From: CAZDSS01 sp964508185
GTDB taxonomy: Bacteria; Pseudomonadota; Alphaproteobacteria; Sphingomonadales; Govanellaceae
Length of the DNA stretch: 23,334 nt
Direction: 5' to 3'
Assembly: GCA_964508185.1 (NCBI GenBank)
Contig: CAZDSS010000036.1
Span: forward strand, 1 to 23,334
The position numbers and the translations under genes are program-made. Below, piece by piece: positions 13,994 through 23,112 of the stretch (position 1 is its first letter; every line of letters starts with the position of its first letter). The notes under the pieces are model-generated. The model was not told the DNA's origin and did no database searches. It worked only from the letters and a program-made list of their open reading frames with translations.

Positions 13994-15262
13994 CAGCGCA
14001 TTGAGGAGCGGCAGGGCGAAATAGCCCGCCGCCCCCGCCAGCACCATCACGGCGGAGCCGACGAAGGCCCAGAAGGTGATCGTGCGGTTGCCGAGATAAA
14101 GGGTGAAGGCGAGCTTCGCCACCGTGTTGACGGCGATGGCGATGAGGATCGTCTCCACCGCGACGGAAAGGGAGAGGCCGCGGTTCGCCGCCTCCGCCGC
14201 GGTCAGGGTCATGGCGGTGAGATCCACGAGGCCGCCGATGGTCGCCATGGCGTAAAGCGCCTGATCGCCCACGAACTTGCGGAGCGCCGCAACCGCAAGC
14301 ATGATCGCGGCCAAGAGCACGCCGAAGCGGAACGCCGTCGTCAGTTCGAATTCCGTCCCCACCTCGGCCACGTTCAGATGTTCCGGCCGCTGGCCGCGCC
14401 ACATGAGCCAGGCGGCGATACCGCCGCCCACCATGGCGGCGCCGAGGGGCAGCAGCAGCCGGTCCGCGAGCGCCGGGGCCACCGCCACGGCGATCACATA
14501 GGTGCGCGGCATGGAGACGACGGAGCTTGCCACCTGCCCGGCGCCAAGGAGCCGGGACAGCTCCGGCATCCGCCGCGCCATGCGCGAAAAGCTGACGGCG
14601 ATCGCCGTTGACGACGCAAGCCCGCCCGCAAGCGCCGTCACCATCAGCCCGCGATCGGGCCGCGTCCATTTGATGGCGAAATGGCCGGCGAAGGAAATGA
14701 CGGCGATCAGCACCACCATCCACCAGATCTGATAGGGATTGATGGCGTCGAGCGGCCCCATGTTCTCGTTCGGAAGCAACGGCAGCACGAGGACGGAGAC
14801 CGCCAGAAGCTTGAGCGCGGCATAAAGATCGCGCTGCTCGATCACCTGGAACCAGCCGTGCATTTCGCGCTTGAAGCCGAGGACGATGGCGATCGCCACG
14901 GCGGATATGGCCGCAAGCTCCAGAAGCCCGATCCCGGCCATGAATCCGAGGATATAGGTGAGAAGCGCCGCGATGATGGTCGTGATGCCCTGGTCGGAAT
15001 CGCTGCGCGGCCGGTTGGCGACGGCAAAGAGGGTCGCGGCGAGGGCGACCGCGATCACCACCCCCAGCTCGCGGTAGCCGTTGCCTTCGAGCGCCGCCGT
15101 CAGCGCCCCGAGGAAGGAGATCAGGATGAAGGTGCGGATCCCTGCAAAGCGCGTCCCCTGCTCCGCCCCGCGCATGCGCCAGCCGCGCTCGAAGCCGATG
15201 ATGAGGCCGAGGAGAACGGCGACACCGATATTGACGACGATGTGATCGACGGGAATGCGCAA
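13988..15262 (-). CDS. MgtC/SapB-DUF4010 integral membrane protein
   Basis: A 424-residue protein with about a dozen hydrophobic helices. The N-terminal ~140 residues are an MgtC/SapB domain (VAVLLGLIIGFERGWRMR, then GTRFAGIRTFILISFLGA, with the conserved Arg/Glu in the first helices). The remainder is the DUF4010 domain (GLASSTAIAVSFSRMAR, IGGLVDLTAMTLTAAE, LAFTLYLGNRT). Such fusions are common in proteobacteria; MgtC proteins relate to growth under low magnesium or acid, but the fused form has no settled function. The gene stands alone, divergent from pcm with a 141-base gap and overlapping the lyase gene at its 3' end by six bases. Confidence 0.87.
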   Translation of the reverse strand: MRIPVDHIVVNIGVAVLLGLIIGFERGWRMRGAEQGTRFAGIRTFILISFLGALTAALEGNGYRELGVVIAVALAATLFAVANRPRSDSDQGITTIIAALLTYILGFMAGIGLLELAAISAVAIAIVLGFKREMHGWFQVIEQRDLYAALKLLAVSVLVLPLLPNENMGPLDAINPYQIWWMVVLIAVISFAGHFAIKWTRPDRGLMVTALAGGLASSTAIAVSFSRMARRMPELSRLLGAGQVASSVVSMPRTYVIAVAVAPALADRLLLPLGAAMVGGGIAAWLMWRGQRPEHLNVAEVGTEFELTTAFRFGVLLAAIMLAVAALRKFVGDQALYAMATIGGLVDLTAMTLTAAEAANRGLSLSVAVETILIAIAVNTVAKLAFTLYLGNRTITFWAFVGSAVMVLAGAAGYFALPLLNALS

Positions 15263-15343
15263 GGGCTGCCGGTTCTTTCACGCAATCTCGCGCCCGGGCG
15301 ACGATGCGCGGGCGCGGGTTCTGGGCCACAACGTCCGGCCGCA

Positions 15344-15372
15344 TCGAAAGTGGCGCGCCGGTCTGCTATAGT
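15344..15372 (+). promoter_or_regulatory. Possible promoter of pcm
   Basis: TCGAAA (15344-15349) and TATAGT (15367-15372) with a 17-base spacer, 31 bases before the pcm start. The -10 is good (five of six), the -35 weak. By eye only. Confidence 0.3.
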
Positions 15373-15403
15373 TCCTATATTGCCTCGGCCGAAGGAGGTG
15401 GCA

Positions 15404-16075
15404 ATGGCTTTTCACGGGTCGGAATTCGCGGCCCTTCGCCGCCACATGGTGGAGCACCAGCTGCGCCGCCGGGGGATCCATGACGAGGCCGTTCTGGCCG
15501 CCATGGGCGCCGTCCCGCGCGAATTGTTCGTGCCGCCGGAACTCGCATCCGAAGCATATGACGACGGGCCCCTTCCCATCGGCGGCGGCCAGACCATCTC
15601 CCAGCCCTGGGTGGTCGCCGCCATGATCCAGATGATCGAGCCTCAGCCGACGGACCGCGTCCTTGAAGTGGGGGCGGGCTCGGGCTATGCGGCCGCCGTC
15701 CTGTCGCGGATCGTGGCCGAGGTCGTCACCATCGAACGCTTGGCCAGCCTTGCCGAAGCGGCGCGGGAGCGGATCACCCGCCTCGGTTACGACAATGTCA
15801 CGGTGGTCGAGGGCGACGGCAGCCTGGGCCATGCGCCGCGGGCGCCCTATAACGCGATCCTCGTGGCCGCCGGGGCCCCCGCCGTTCCCGACGAACTCTG
15901 CCGCCAGCTGGCGATCGGCGGCCGCCTGGTGATCCCCGTGGGGCAGAGCCGGCTCCTTCAGGAACTGGTGCGCGTCCGCCGCATCGACGACAGCAACTTC
16001 GAGACCGAACGTCTGGAAGGCGTGCGCTTCGTCCCCCTCATCGGCGCGCAGGGATGGAATGACCCGGCGGACTGA
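15404..16075 (+). CDS. pcm: Protein-L-isoaspartate O-methyltransferase
   Basis: A 223-residue SAM-dependent methyltransferase that repairs isoaspartyl residues in damaged proteins. Motifs: RRHMVEHQLRRRGIHDEAVL at the N terminus, ELFVPPE (40-46), the substrate-contact segment PLPIGGGQTISQPWVVA (57-73), SAM motif I LEVGAGSGYAAAVL (87-100), and VTIERLASLAEAA (motif post-I). Length is normal. ATG 15404 is preceded by GAAGGAGGTG, a near-perfect ribosome-binding site. It stands alone on the plus strand and its stop is four bases from that of the convergent oppF. In many proteobacteria pcm sits with surE and nlpD; that context is absent here. Confidence 0.93.
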   Translation: MAFHGSEFAALRRHMVEHQLRRRGIHDEAVLAAMGAVPRELFVPPELASEAYDDGPLPIGGGQTISQPWVVAAMIQMIEPQPTDRVLEVGAGSGYAAAVLSRIVAEVVTIERLASLAEAARERITRLGYDNVTVVEGDGSLGHAPRAPYNAILVAAGAPAVPDELCRQLAIGGRLVIPVGQSRLLQELVRVRRIDDSNFETERLEGVRFVPLIGAQGWNDPAD

Positions 16076-16079
16076 CCGC

Positions 16080-17075
16080 TCAATCCGCCGCAATCTCCCG
16101 CCAGTAATGGCAGGCGACGCGGCGGCCGTCGCCGGCGTCCTCAAGGGCCGGGGTCACGGCGGCGCAACGTTCGGTCGCATGGGGGCAGCGGGTGCGGAAG
16201 ACGCAGCCCGAGGGCGGGTTCATGGGCGACGGCAGGTCGCCCGCGATGGGCGGTGGACGGCGGCCGAGGCCTGGATCCGGCACCGGCACGGCATCCAGAA
16301 GCGCCCGGGCATAGGGGTGCAGCGGCCGGCGGTAGAAGGCATCTGAAGGCGCGATCTCCATCACCCGGCCGAGATACAGGACCATCACCCGGCGCGAAAT
16401 CTCCTGCACCACCGCAAGATCGTGGCTGATGAAGATATAGGACAGCCCGAAATCCCGCTGCAGATCGCGGAGAAGATCGAGGATCTGGGCCTGGACGGAG
16501 ACGTCGAGGGCGCTCACCGGCTCGTCGCATATCACGAGCTTCGGGCGCAGGATCATGGCCCGGGCGATGCCGATGCGCTGACATTGCCCGCCCGAGAATT
16601 CGTGCGGATACCGGTTGACCATGGCGGGATCGAGCCCCACGCGGTCGAGCATCTCGGCAACCCTTGCCCGCCGCTCGGCGCGGGCAAGGCCCGGCTCCAG
16701 CGCGCGCAGGGGTTCGGCCAGGATCTCCCCCACCGTCATGCGGGGATCGAGGCTCGCCATGGGATCCTGAAACACGATCTGCAAATCGCGCCGGCGCTTG
16801 CGCATGGCCGGGGCGTCCAGTGACGCCAGATCCTCCCCCTGCCACAGGACGCGGCCCGATGTGGGCGTGACCAGCCGCAGGATGGCGCGGCCGAGGGTCG
16901 ACTTGCCGCAGCCGCTTTCGCCGACGATCGCCAGCGTCTCCCCCGCATCGAGATCAAAACTGATGCCATCCACCGCCTTCAGCAGCGCATGCTGTGGGCG
17001 GAACAGGCCGCCGGTGCGGATGGGGAAATGGACGCGAAGGTCCCGAACCTCGAGAAGCGGCGCGTTCTTCCTCAT
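16080..17075 (-). CDS. oppF: Oligopeptide ABC transporter ATP-binding protein OppF
   Basis: A 331-residue ATPase of the peptide importer, last gene of oppBCDF. Walker A is GESGCGKST, the Q-loop IVFQDPMASLDPR, the ABC signature FSGGQCQRIGIARA, Walker B LVICDEPVSALD and the switch histidine FISHDLAVV. The C-terminal oligopeptide-HPY extension is complete, with a cysteine cluster (GCVFRTRCPHATERC…ACHYW) that in relatives can hold an iron-sulfur cluster. Its ATG overlaps the oppD stop in an ATGA, indicating coupling. The convergent pcm gene ends four bases from its stop. Confidence 0.93.
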   Translation of the reverse strand: MRKNAPLLEVRDLRVHFPIRTGGLFRPQHALLKAVDGISFDLDAGETLAIVGESGCGKSTLGRAILRLVTPTSGRVLWQGEDLASLDAPAMRKRRRDLQIVFQDPMASLDPRMTVGEILAEPLRALEPGLARAERRARVAEMLDRVGLDPAMVNRYPHEFSGGQCQRIGIARAMILRPKLVICDEPVSALDVSVQAQILDLLRDLQRDFGLSYIFISHDLAVVQEISRRVMVLYLGRVMEIAPSDAFYRRPLHPYARALLDAVPVPDPGLGRRPPPIAGDLPSPMNPPSGCVFRTRCPHATERCAAVTPALEDAGDGRRVACHYWREIAAD

Positions 17076-17872
17076 GCCCCGGTCCCCCGGCGAAGGCGCG
17101 GCGCCGCGGCGAGGAGCGCGCGCGTATAGGGATGGCGCGGGGCGGCGAAGATCTGCCGGACGTCCCCTTCCTCCTGCACTTCGCCGCGGCGCATGACGAC
17201 GACCCGATCGGCCATGCCGGCGACGACGCCGAGATCGTGGCTCACCAGCACGAGGGCAGCCCCCGTCTCCGTCCGTGTTCTGTGGAGGAGATCGAGGATC
17301 TGGGCCTGCACGGTGACGTCCAGCGCCGTCGTCGGCTCGTCGGCGATGATGAGATCGGGGCCGCAGATCAGCGCGATCGCGATCATCACCCGCTGGCGCA
17401 TGCCGCCCGAAAGCTCGTGGGGATACTGGTTCATGCGCCGCGCGGCGTCGGGGATGCGCACGCGCTCGAGCATGTGCAGCGCCTTCTGCCGCGCCGATGC
17501 GCGGGATTCGCCGCGATGGACTTCGAGCACCTCCGCCAGCTGCTCGCCGATCGTGAGATGGGGCGTCAGGGCCGTCATGGGATCCTGGAAGATCATGCTC
17601 ATGCGGTCGCCGCGCAGGCGGTTGAGGGACGCCTCATCCATGCGGAGGATCTCCTGCCCCCGGAAGCGGATGGAGCCGCGGGCGCGGCCATTGCGGGCAA
17701 GAAGGCCCATGGCGGTGAGGAAGATCTGGCTCTTGCCCGAGCCGCTTTCACCCACGACCGCAAGGCATTCGCCGGGCGCCACATGAAGGCTCACCCCGCG
17801 CACGGCATCGACCGGCCCGTCGGGGGTATGGAAGGTCACATGAAGGTCGCGGATTTCAAGGATGGGCGTCAT
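17072..17872 (-). CDS. oppD: Oligopeptide ABC transporter ATP-binding protein OppD (short form)
   Basis: A 266-residue ATPase with Walker A GESGSGKSQ (the Gln after KS is normal for OppD), Q-loop MIFQDPMTALTP, signature LSGGMRQRVMIAIAL, Walker B LIIADEPTTALD and VLVSHDLGVVAG. It ends soon after the HPYTRALLAAAP motif, so the C-terminal cysteine-containing extension of E. coli OppD (over 320 residues) is missing. There is no sign of a frameshift, because the stop lies exactly in the ATGA overlap with oppF. The start overlaps the oppC stop by one base (TGATG). A longer open frame upstream lies within oppC and is not used. Confidence 0.9.
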   Translation of the reverse strand: MTPILEIRDLHVTFHTPDGPVDAVRGVSLHVAPGECLAVVGESGSGKSQIFLTAMGLLARNGRARGSIRFRGQEILRMDEASLNRLRGDRMSMIFQDPMTALTPHLTIGEQLAEVLEVHRGESRASARQKALHMLERVRIPDAARRMNQYPHELSGGMRQRVMIAIALICGPDLIIADEPTTALDVTVQAQILDLLHRTRTETGAALVLVSHDLGVVAGMADRVVVMRRGEVQEEGDVRQIFAAPRHPYTRALLAAAPRLRRGTGA

Positions 17873-18744
17873 CAGCGATCCTTGGGGTCGAGGGCGTCGC
17901 GCAGCCCGTCGCCGAGGAAATTGAAGGAAAAGAGAAGCGCCACGAGAAAGACCGCCGGGAAGACCAGCATCCAGGGCGCGGTCTCCATCTCCTCCGCCCC
18001 TTCTGCGATGAGGACGCCGAGGCTCGTCAACGGCTCCTGCACGCCGAGGCCGAGGAAGCTCAGGAAGCTTTCGATGAGGATCACCTGCGGGATGGTGAGC
18101 GTCACATAGACGATGACCGGCCCCATGAGGTTCGGAATGATGTGGCGGAGGATGATGGCAGGCGTCCGAACGCCCGATGCGACGGCGGCTTCCACGAATT
18201 CCTTGCGCTTGAGGCTCAAGGTCTGCCCGCGCACGATCCGCGCCATGGTGAGCCATTCCACAAGTCCCAGCGCCACGAACATGAGGACGAGATTGCGCCC
18301 GAAGACCACCATCAAGAGGATCACGAAGAACATGAAGGGCAGCGCATAAAGGACGTCCACGAACCGCATCATCAGGAGATCCGCCCGGCCGCCGAGATAG
18401 CCCGAGATCGCGCCATAGAGGACGCCGATCACCAGACTGACGGAAGTGGCTGCGAGAGCGACCGACAGGGAGACACGCGCGCCATGGAGGGTGCGGACGA
18501 AAAGGTCACGCCCCACTCCGTCGGTGCCGAACAGGAAACCCTCGGCAAGGGACGGCGGCACGGCGACGAAGTCGTAATAGAGCTCGTCATAGGCGTGCGC
18601 GCTCACCCACGGGCCGATGAGGCTGAGAAGGGCGATGGCCACGATCACGCCGCAGGCGACGATGGCCGCACGGTTGCGCGAGAGGCGCCGGATCGCGTCC
18701 TGCAGAAGGCTTCGGCCTTGCACGGGCCGCGCGGATGTCGCCAT
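17872..18744 (-). CDS. oppC: Oligopeptide ABC transporter permease OppC
   Basis: A 290-residue inner-membrane permease with an N-terminal membrane anchor (about 28-47), then five to six helices. The DPP-type EAA loop is EAAVASGVRTPAIILRHIIPN. The end, FNFLGDGLRDALDPKDR, is essentially that of E. coli OppC, as are GTDGVGRDLFVRTLHGARVSL and MARIVRGQTLSLKRKEFVEAA. The start at 18744 has GCGGGG upstream; the frame opens further upstream but that would overlap oppB. It follows oppB after 14 bases. Confidence 0.92.
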   Translation of the reverse strand: MATSARPVQGRSLLQDAIRRLSRNRAAIVACGVIVAIALLSLIGPWVSAHAYDELYYDFVAVPPSLAEGFLFGTDGVGRDLFVRTLHGARVSLSVALAATSVSLVIGVLYGAISGYLGGRADLLMMRFVDVLYALPFMFFVILLMVVFGRNLVLMFVALGLVEWLTMARIVRGQTLSLKRKEFVEAAVASGVRTPAIILRHIIPNLMGPVIVYVTLTIPQVILIESFLSFLGLGVQEPLTSLGVLIAEGAEEMETAPWMLVFPAVFLVALLFSFNFLGDGLRDALDPKDR

Positions 18745-18758
18745 GTCCCCCGCCCCGC

Positions 18759-19682
18759 TCACTGGTAGCGCACCCTGGGGTCGAGCGCCGCATAGAGAAG
18801 GTCGACCAGAAGATTGAGGATCATGATGAGGGTGGCATAGAACACGACGACGCCCATCACCAGCGTATAGTCGCGGTTGAGCGCGCCCTGCACGAAGTAG
18901 CGCCCGATGCCGGGAAGCTGGAAGATCTGCTCGATCACGACCGAGCCGGTGACGATCCCGGCTATCGCTGGCCCGAGGAAGCTCACCACCGGCAGCAGCG
19001 CGGGCTTCAGGGCGTGGCGCAGGATGATGCGCCGCGTGGGCAGGCCCTTGGCACGGGCGGTGCGGATATGGTGGCTGTGCAGCACCTCGATCATGCTGCC
19101 GCGGGTGAGCCGCGCGATATAGGCGAGATACGGCAGCGTCATGGCGACGACCGGCAGCACCATGTGGCGTATTCCCTCGTCGCTCCATCCGGCGACCGGC
19201 AGCAGCTTCAGATGAATGCCGAAGACGAGGGCGAGCACCGGCGCGATCACGTAGTTGGGCAGCGCGATCCCGGTCATGGCGAAGGTCATCACCAGATGGT
19301 CCGTGCGGCTGTTCTGGTGCAGCGCGGCGTAGCTGCCGATGGCGACGCCGAGGACGAGGGCGATCACGATGGCGCTGCCGCCGAGCTTGAGGCTCGTGGG
19401 AAATCCGGTGGCGATGAGCTCGCTCACCGTGAAGTCCTTGTATTTGTAGGAGGGGCCGAAATCGCCCTTGAGAAGGCGGCCGAGATAGAGGCCGTACTGG
19501 ACGACGAGCGGCTTGTCGAGGTCATAGGCCGCCTTGATGTTGGCCTCGATCTCCGGCGGCAGGTTGCGTTCCTGGTCGAAGGGCCCGCCGGGGGCGAGCC
19601 GCATCATGAAGAAGGCCGCGGTGATGATGACGAACAGGGTGGGCACCAGCATGATGAGGCGCCGCAACGCATATGACAGCAT
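18759..19682 (-). CDS. oppB: Oligopeptide ABC transporter permease OppB
   Basis: A 307-residue permease closely matching E. coli OppB along its whole length: MLSYALRRLIMLVPTLFVI, FMMRLAPGGPF, GDFGPSYKYKDFTV, and the EAA loop RTARAKGLPTRRIILRHALKP. It is the first gene of the minus-strand oppBCDF operon, with AAGGCGG upstream of the ATG and a 125-base divergent gap to msrA. No periplasmic binding protein gene (oppA) lies before it, unlike the classical operon, so the importer must borrow one encoded elsewhere. Confidence 0.93.
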   Translation of the reverse strand: MLSYALRRLIMLVPTLFVIITAAFFMMRLAPGGPFDQERNLPPEIEANIKAAYDLDKPLVVQYGLYLGRLLKGDFGPSYKYKDFTVSELIATGFPTSLKLGGSAIVIALVLGVAIGSYAALHQNSRTDHLVMTFAMTGIALPNYVIAPVLALVFGIHLKLLPVAGWSDEGIRHMVLPVVAMTLPYLAYIARLTRGSMIEVLHSHHIRTARAKGLPTRRIILRHALKPALLPVVSFLGPAIAGIVTGSVVIEQIFQLPGIGRYFVQGALNRDYTLVMGVVVFYATLIMILNLLVDLLYAALDPRVRYQ

Positions 19683-19807
19683 GAATCCGCCTTGCCCCCG
19701 ATCGGTCCCGCCTTCCCGCTTGCAACGCGGCGGGCGCGACCCGATACTTGAACCTTGAGCCCGATATTAGGGGCATTGTGTCGCGTTGTCATGGGAGACC
19801 CGTCGTC

Positions 19808-20305
<498 letters not shown>

Positions 20306-20320
20306 AGGCCGGGGCGGGTC

Positions 20321-21124
20321 ATGGCCGCACGGCTTCCCACCTATTTCATTCCCCATGGCGGCGGCCCCTGCTTCTTCATGGACTGGGACCCGCCGGACAT
20401 GTGGGACAGCATGGAAGCCTTCCTCGCCGCCCTGCCCCATGACCTGCCCGCGACGCCGAAAGCGATCCTGGTGGCGTCGGGTCATTGGGAGGAAGCGGAT
20501 TTCACCTTCGGCAGCCATCCGAAGCCGCCGCTCATATACGACTATTACGGCTTTCCGCCCCACACCTATGAACTGACCTATGACGCCCCCGGCGCGCCGG
20601 ATCTGGCGGCGCGCGCCGCCCGGCTGCTGGGCGATGCGGGCGTTCCGGCGCGGCTCGATGACGCACGGGGGTATGACCACGGGGTGTTCATTCCGCTGAA
20701 AGTGGCTTTCCCCGATGCGCGGATACCCGTGGTCCAGATGTCGCTCAAGGCGGGGCTCGACCCGCAAGCCCATATCCGCGCGGGTCAGGCCCTCTCCACC
20801 TTGCGGGATGAAGGGGTGCTGATCGTGGGCAGCGGCATGAGCTATCACAATCTCCGGCGCTATCGCCGCCATGGGGAAGGGATCGTGGAAGAATCGGACC
20901 TGTTCGACCGCTGGCTCGGGGAAGCGGTGACGGCCCCGCCCGCGGAGCGCAATGCGCGACTTGCGGCCTGGGACAAGGCCCCGGCCGCGCGGCTTTCCCA
21001 CCCCACCGAGGAACATCTGATCCCGCTCATGGTCGCCGCGGGCGCGGCCGGAGAGGATCCCGGCCGGATCGTCTATTCCGACCGGGTGCTGGGCGCCATG
21101 GTTTCAGGCTACCGCTTCGGCTGA
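20321..21124 (+). CDS. Class III extradiol dioxygenase family protein (DODA/YgiD-like)
   Basis: A 267-residue member of the LigB-type superfamily. Probable metal ligands are H12 (IPHGGGP) and H55 (SGHWE); H120 (GYDHGVFIPL) and H232 (HPTEEHLIPL) complete the active site, and SGMSYHNL is typical of the group. Relatives include plant DOPA 4,5-dioxygenase and E. coli YgiD, which also opens DOPA. The natural substrate in most bacteria is unknown, and no aromatic pathway genes are nearby. GGCCGGGGCGGG precedes ATG 20321. It is probably cotranscribed with msrA; the stop is four bases from that of the convergent aguB. Confidence 0.88.
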   Translation: MAARLPTYFIPHGGGPCFFMDWDPPDMWDSMEAFLAALPHDLPATPKAILVASGHWEEADFTFGSHPKPPLIYDYYGFPPHTYELTYDAPGAPDLAARAARLLGDAGVPARLDDARGYDHGVFIPLKVAFPDARIPVVQMSLKAGLDPQAHIRAGQALSTLRDEGVLIVGSGMSYHNLRRYRRHGEGIVEESDLFDRWLGEAVTAPPAERNARLAAWDKAPAARLSHPTEEHLIPLMVAAGAAGEDPGRIVYSDRVLGAMVSGYRFG

Positions 21125-21128
21125 CGCC

Positions 21129-21977
<849 letters not shown>

Positions 21978-21978
21978 G

Positions 21979-23013
21979 TCACTTCTCCGAAAGCGGCCAG
22001 GAGGGCTGCTGCTGGGTAATGCAATGGAACGAGCCGCCGCCCGTCAGGATATGATCCGAACGCAGCGGCACGGCGCGGCGGCCCGGGAACAGGGCTGCGA
22101 TCCCGGCCACCGCCTCGTCGTCATATCTGGTGCCGTAGACGGGAATGACAACCGTCGAATTGGCAATATAGAAATTCATGTAGCTCGCAGGCACCACGTC
22201 GCCATCCTCGTTCTCGACGCGACCCGGGGACGGCACCACCACCACCTCGATGCCAGCGGCTTCCAGAATGCGGCGGGTCTCCATATAGACGTCGCGGTTC
22301 GGATCGTTCGCATCCCGCGCTTCCATGGTGATCACGCGATTGACGCCAACAAAGCGGGCGAGATTGTCCACATGCCCATCCGTATGGTCGTTGGCGAGCC
22401 CGTCGCCGAGCCACACGACCCGGGTGATGCCCAGGGCCTCGCGCAGGCGCTGCTCGGTCGCCGCCTGGTCCAGATGGGGATTGCGGTTGGGGTTCAAGAG
22501 GCACTGGCGGGTGGTGATGATGGCGCCCGTGCCGTCGCCGTCGATGGCGCCGCCTTCGAGAACCCAGTCATGGCGGCGGAAGGGAACGCCCGCGCGCGCC
22601 GCGACGCGGTCCGCGACCGTGTCATCCCCCTCAAGCTCGTATTTGCCGCCCCAGCCGTTGAAACGGAAGCCGATGGCGGCGAGGCCATCCTTTGACGGCG
22701 TGAAGATCGGACCCGTATCGCGCAGCCAGATGTCGCCGAAGGGGCTGTCGAAGATGTCGGCGTCAAGCCCGGCAAGCGCTTCTTCCGCCGATTTCCGCGC
22801 CTCGTCGCCGTGGACGAGGATGCGCAGCCGCTCGCCGCGCCGCTCGCCCGTCGCGGGGTCCACGTCCGCGATCGCCCGGAACAGCGCCGCCACCTCGCGG
22901 CGCGCGGGCTCCAGATCCTCGAGCCAGAGATCCTCGTGGCTCGGCCAGGCGGACCAGACGGCGTCATGGCGGGCCCATTCGGCCGGGGGACAGAAAGGCG
23001 CGTTGTTGGTCAT
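21979..23013 (-). CDS. aguA: Agmatine deiminase
   Basis: A 344-residue guanidino-group hydrolase that converts agmatine to N-carbamoylputrescine and ammonia. Family signatures: PAEWARHDAVWSAWPSHEDLW at the start, DIWLRDTGPIF (catalytic Asp region), FNGWGGKY, DWVLEGGAIDGDG, DHTDGHVDNLARF (catalytic His), and the C-terminal GGGSFHCITQQQP with nucleophile C331. Length is normal. The upstream region contains a long perfect palindrome (23059-23084). No arginine decarboxylase is in the window, so agmatine must come from elsewhere in the genome or from outside the cell. Confidence 0.94.
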   Translation of the reverse strand: MTNNAPFCPPAEWARHDAVWSAWPSHEDLWLEDLEPARREVAALFRAIADVDPATGERRGERLRILVHGDEARKSAEEALAGLDADIFDSPFGDIWLRDTGPIFTPSKDGLAAIGFRFNGWGGKYELEGDDTVADRVAARAGVPFRRHDWVLEGGAIDGDGTGAIITTRQCLLNPNRNPHLDQAATEQRLREALGITRVVWLGDGLANDHTDGHVDNLARFVGVNRVITMEARDANDPNRDVYMETRRILEAAGIEVVVVPSPGRVENEDGDVVPASYMNFYIANSTVVIPVYGTRYDDEAVAGIAALFPGRRAVPLRSDHILTGGGSFHCITQQQPSWPLSEK

Positions 23014-23058
23014 CGCTCACACTCTTTTCGACACTGCCGGACGCCCGGCGCAGCATGA

Positions 23059-23084
23059 CGCCGCAGCACCATGGTGCTGCGGCG
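23059..23084. repeat. 26-base perfect palindrome between nrdB and aguA
   Basis: Left arm CGCCGCAGCACCA and its exact complement, with no spacer, centred on CCATGG. It lies 29 bases downstream of the nrdB stop and 46 bases upstream of the aguA start, on the same transcribed strand. No U-tract follows on either strand. It could end nrdB transcripts as a hairpin, or be an operator for aguAB. Confidence 0.7.
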
Positions 23085-23112
23085 CGGCCCGGAGAATAGC
23101 GGACCCTGTTCT

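Noticed and set aside
13926..15344. Alternative minus-strand frame (472 codons) across the MgtC/DUF4010 gene
   Set aside because: Arg/Gly-rich out-of-frame translation; the frame used for 13988-15262 gives a clean multi-helix membrane protein.
14681..15403. Upstream extension of the pcm frame to 14681
   Set aside because: The extension is antisense to the MgtC/DUF4010 gene; the pcm protein starts at ATG 15404 with a near-perfect ribosome-binding site and normal family length.
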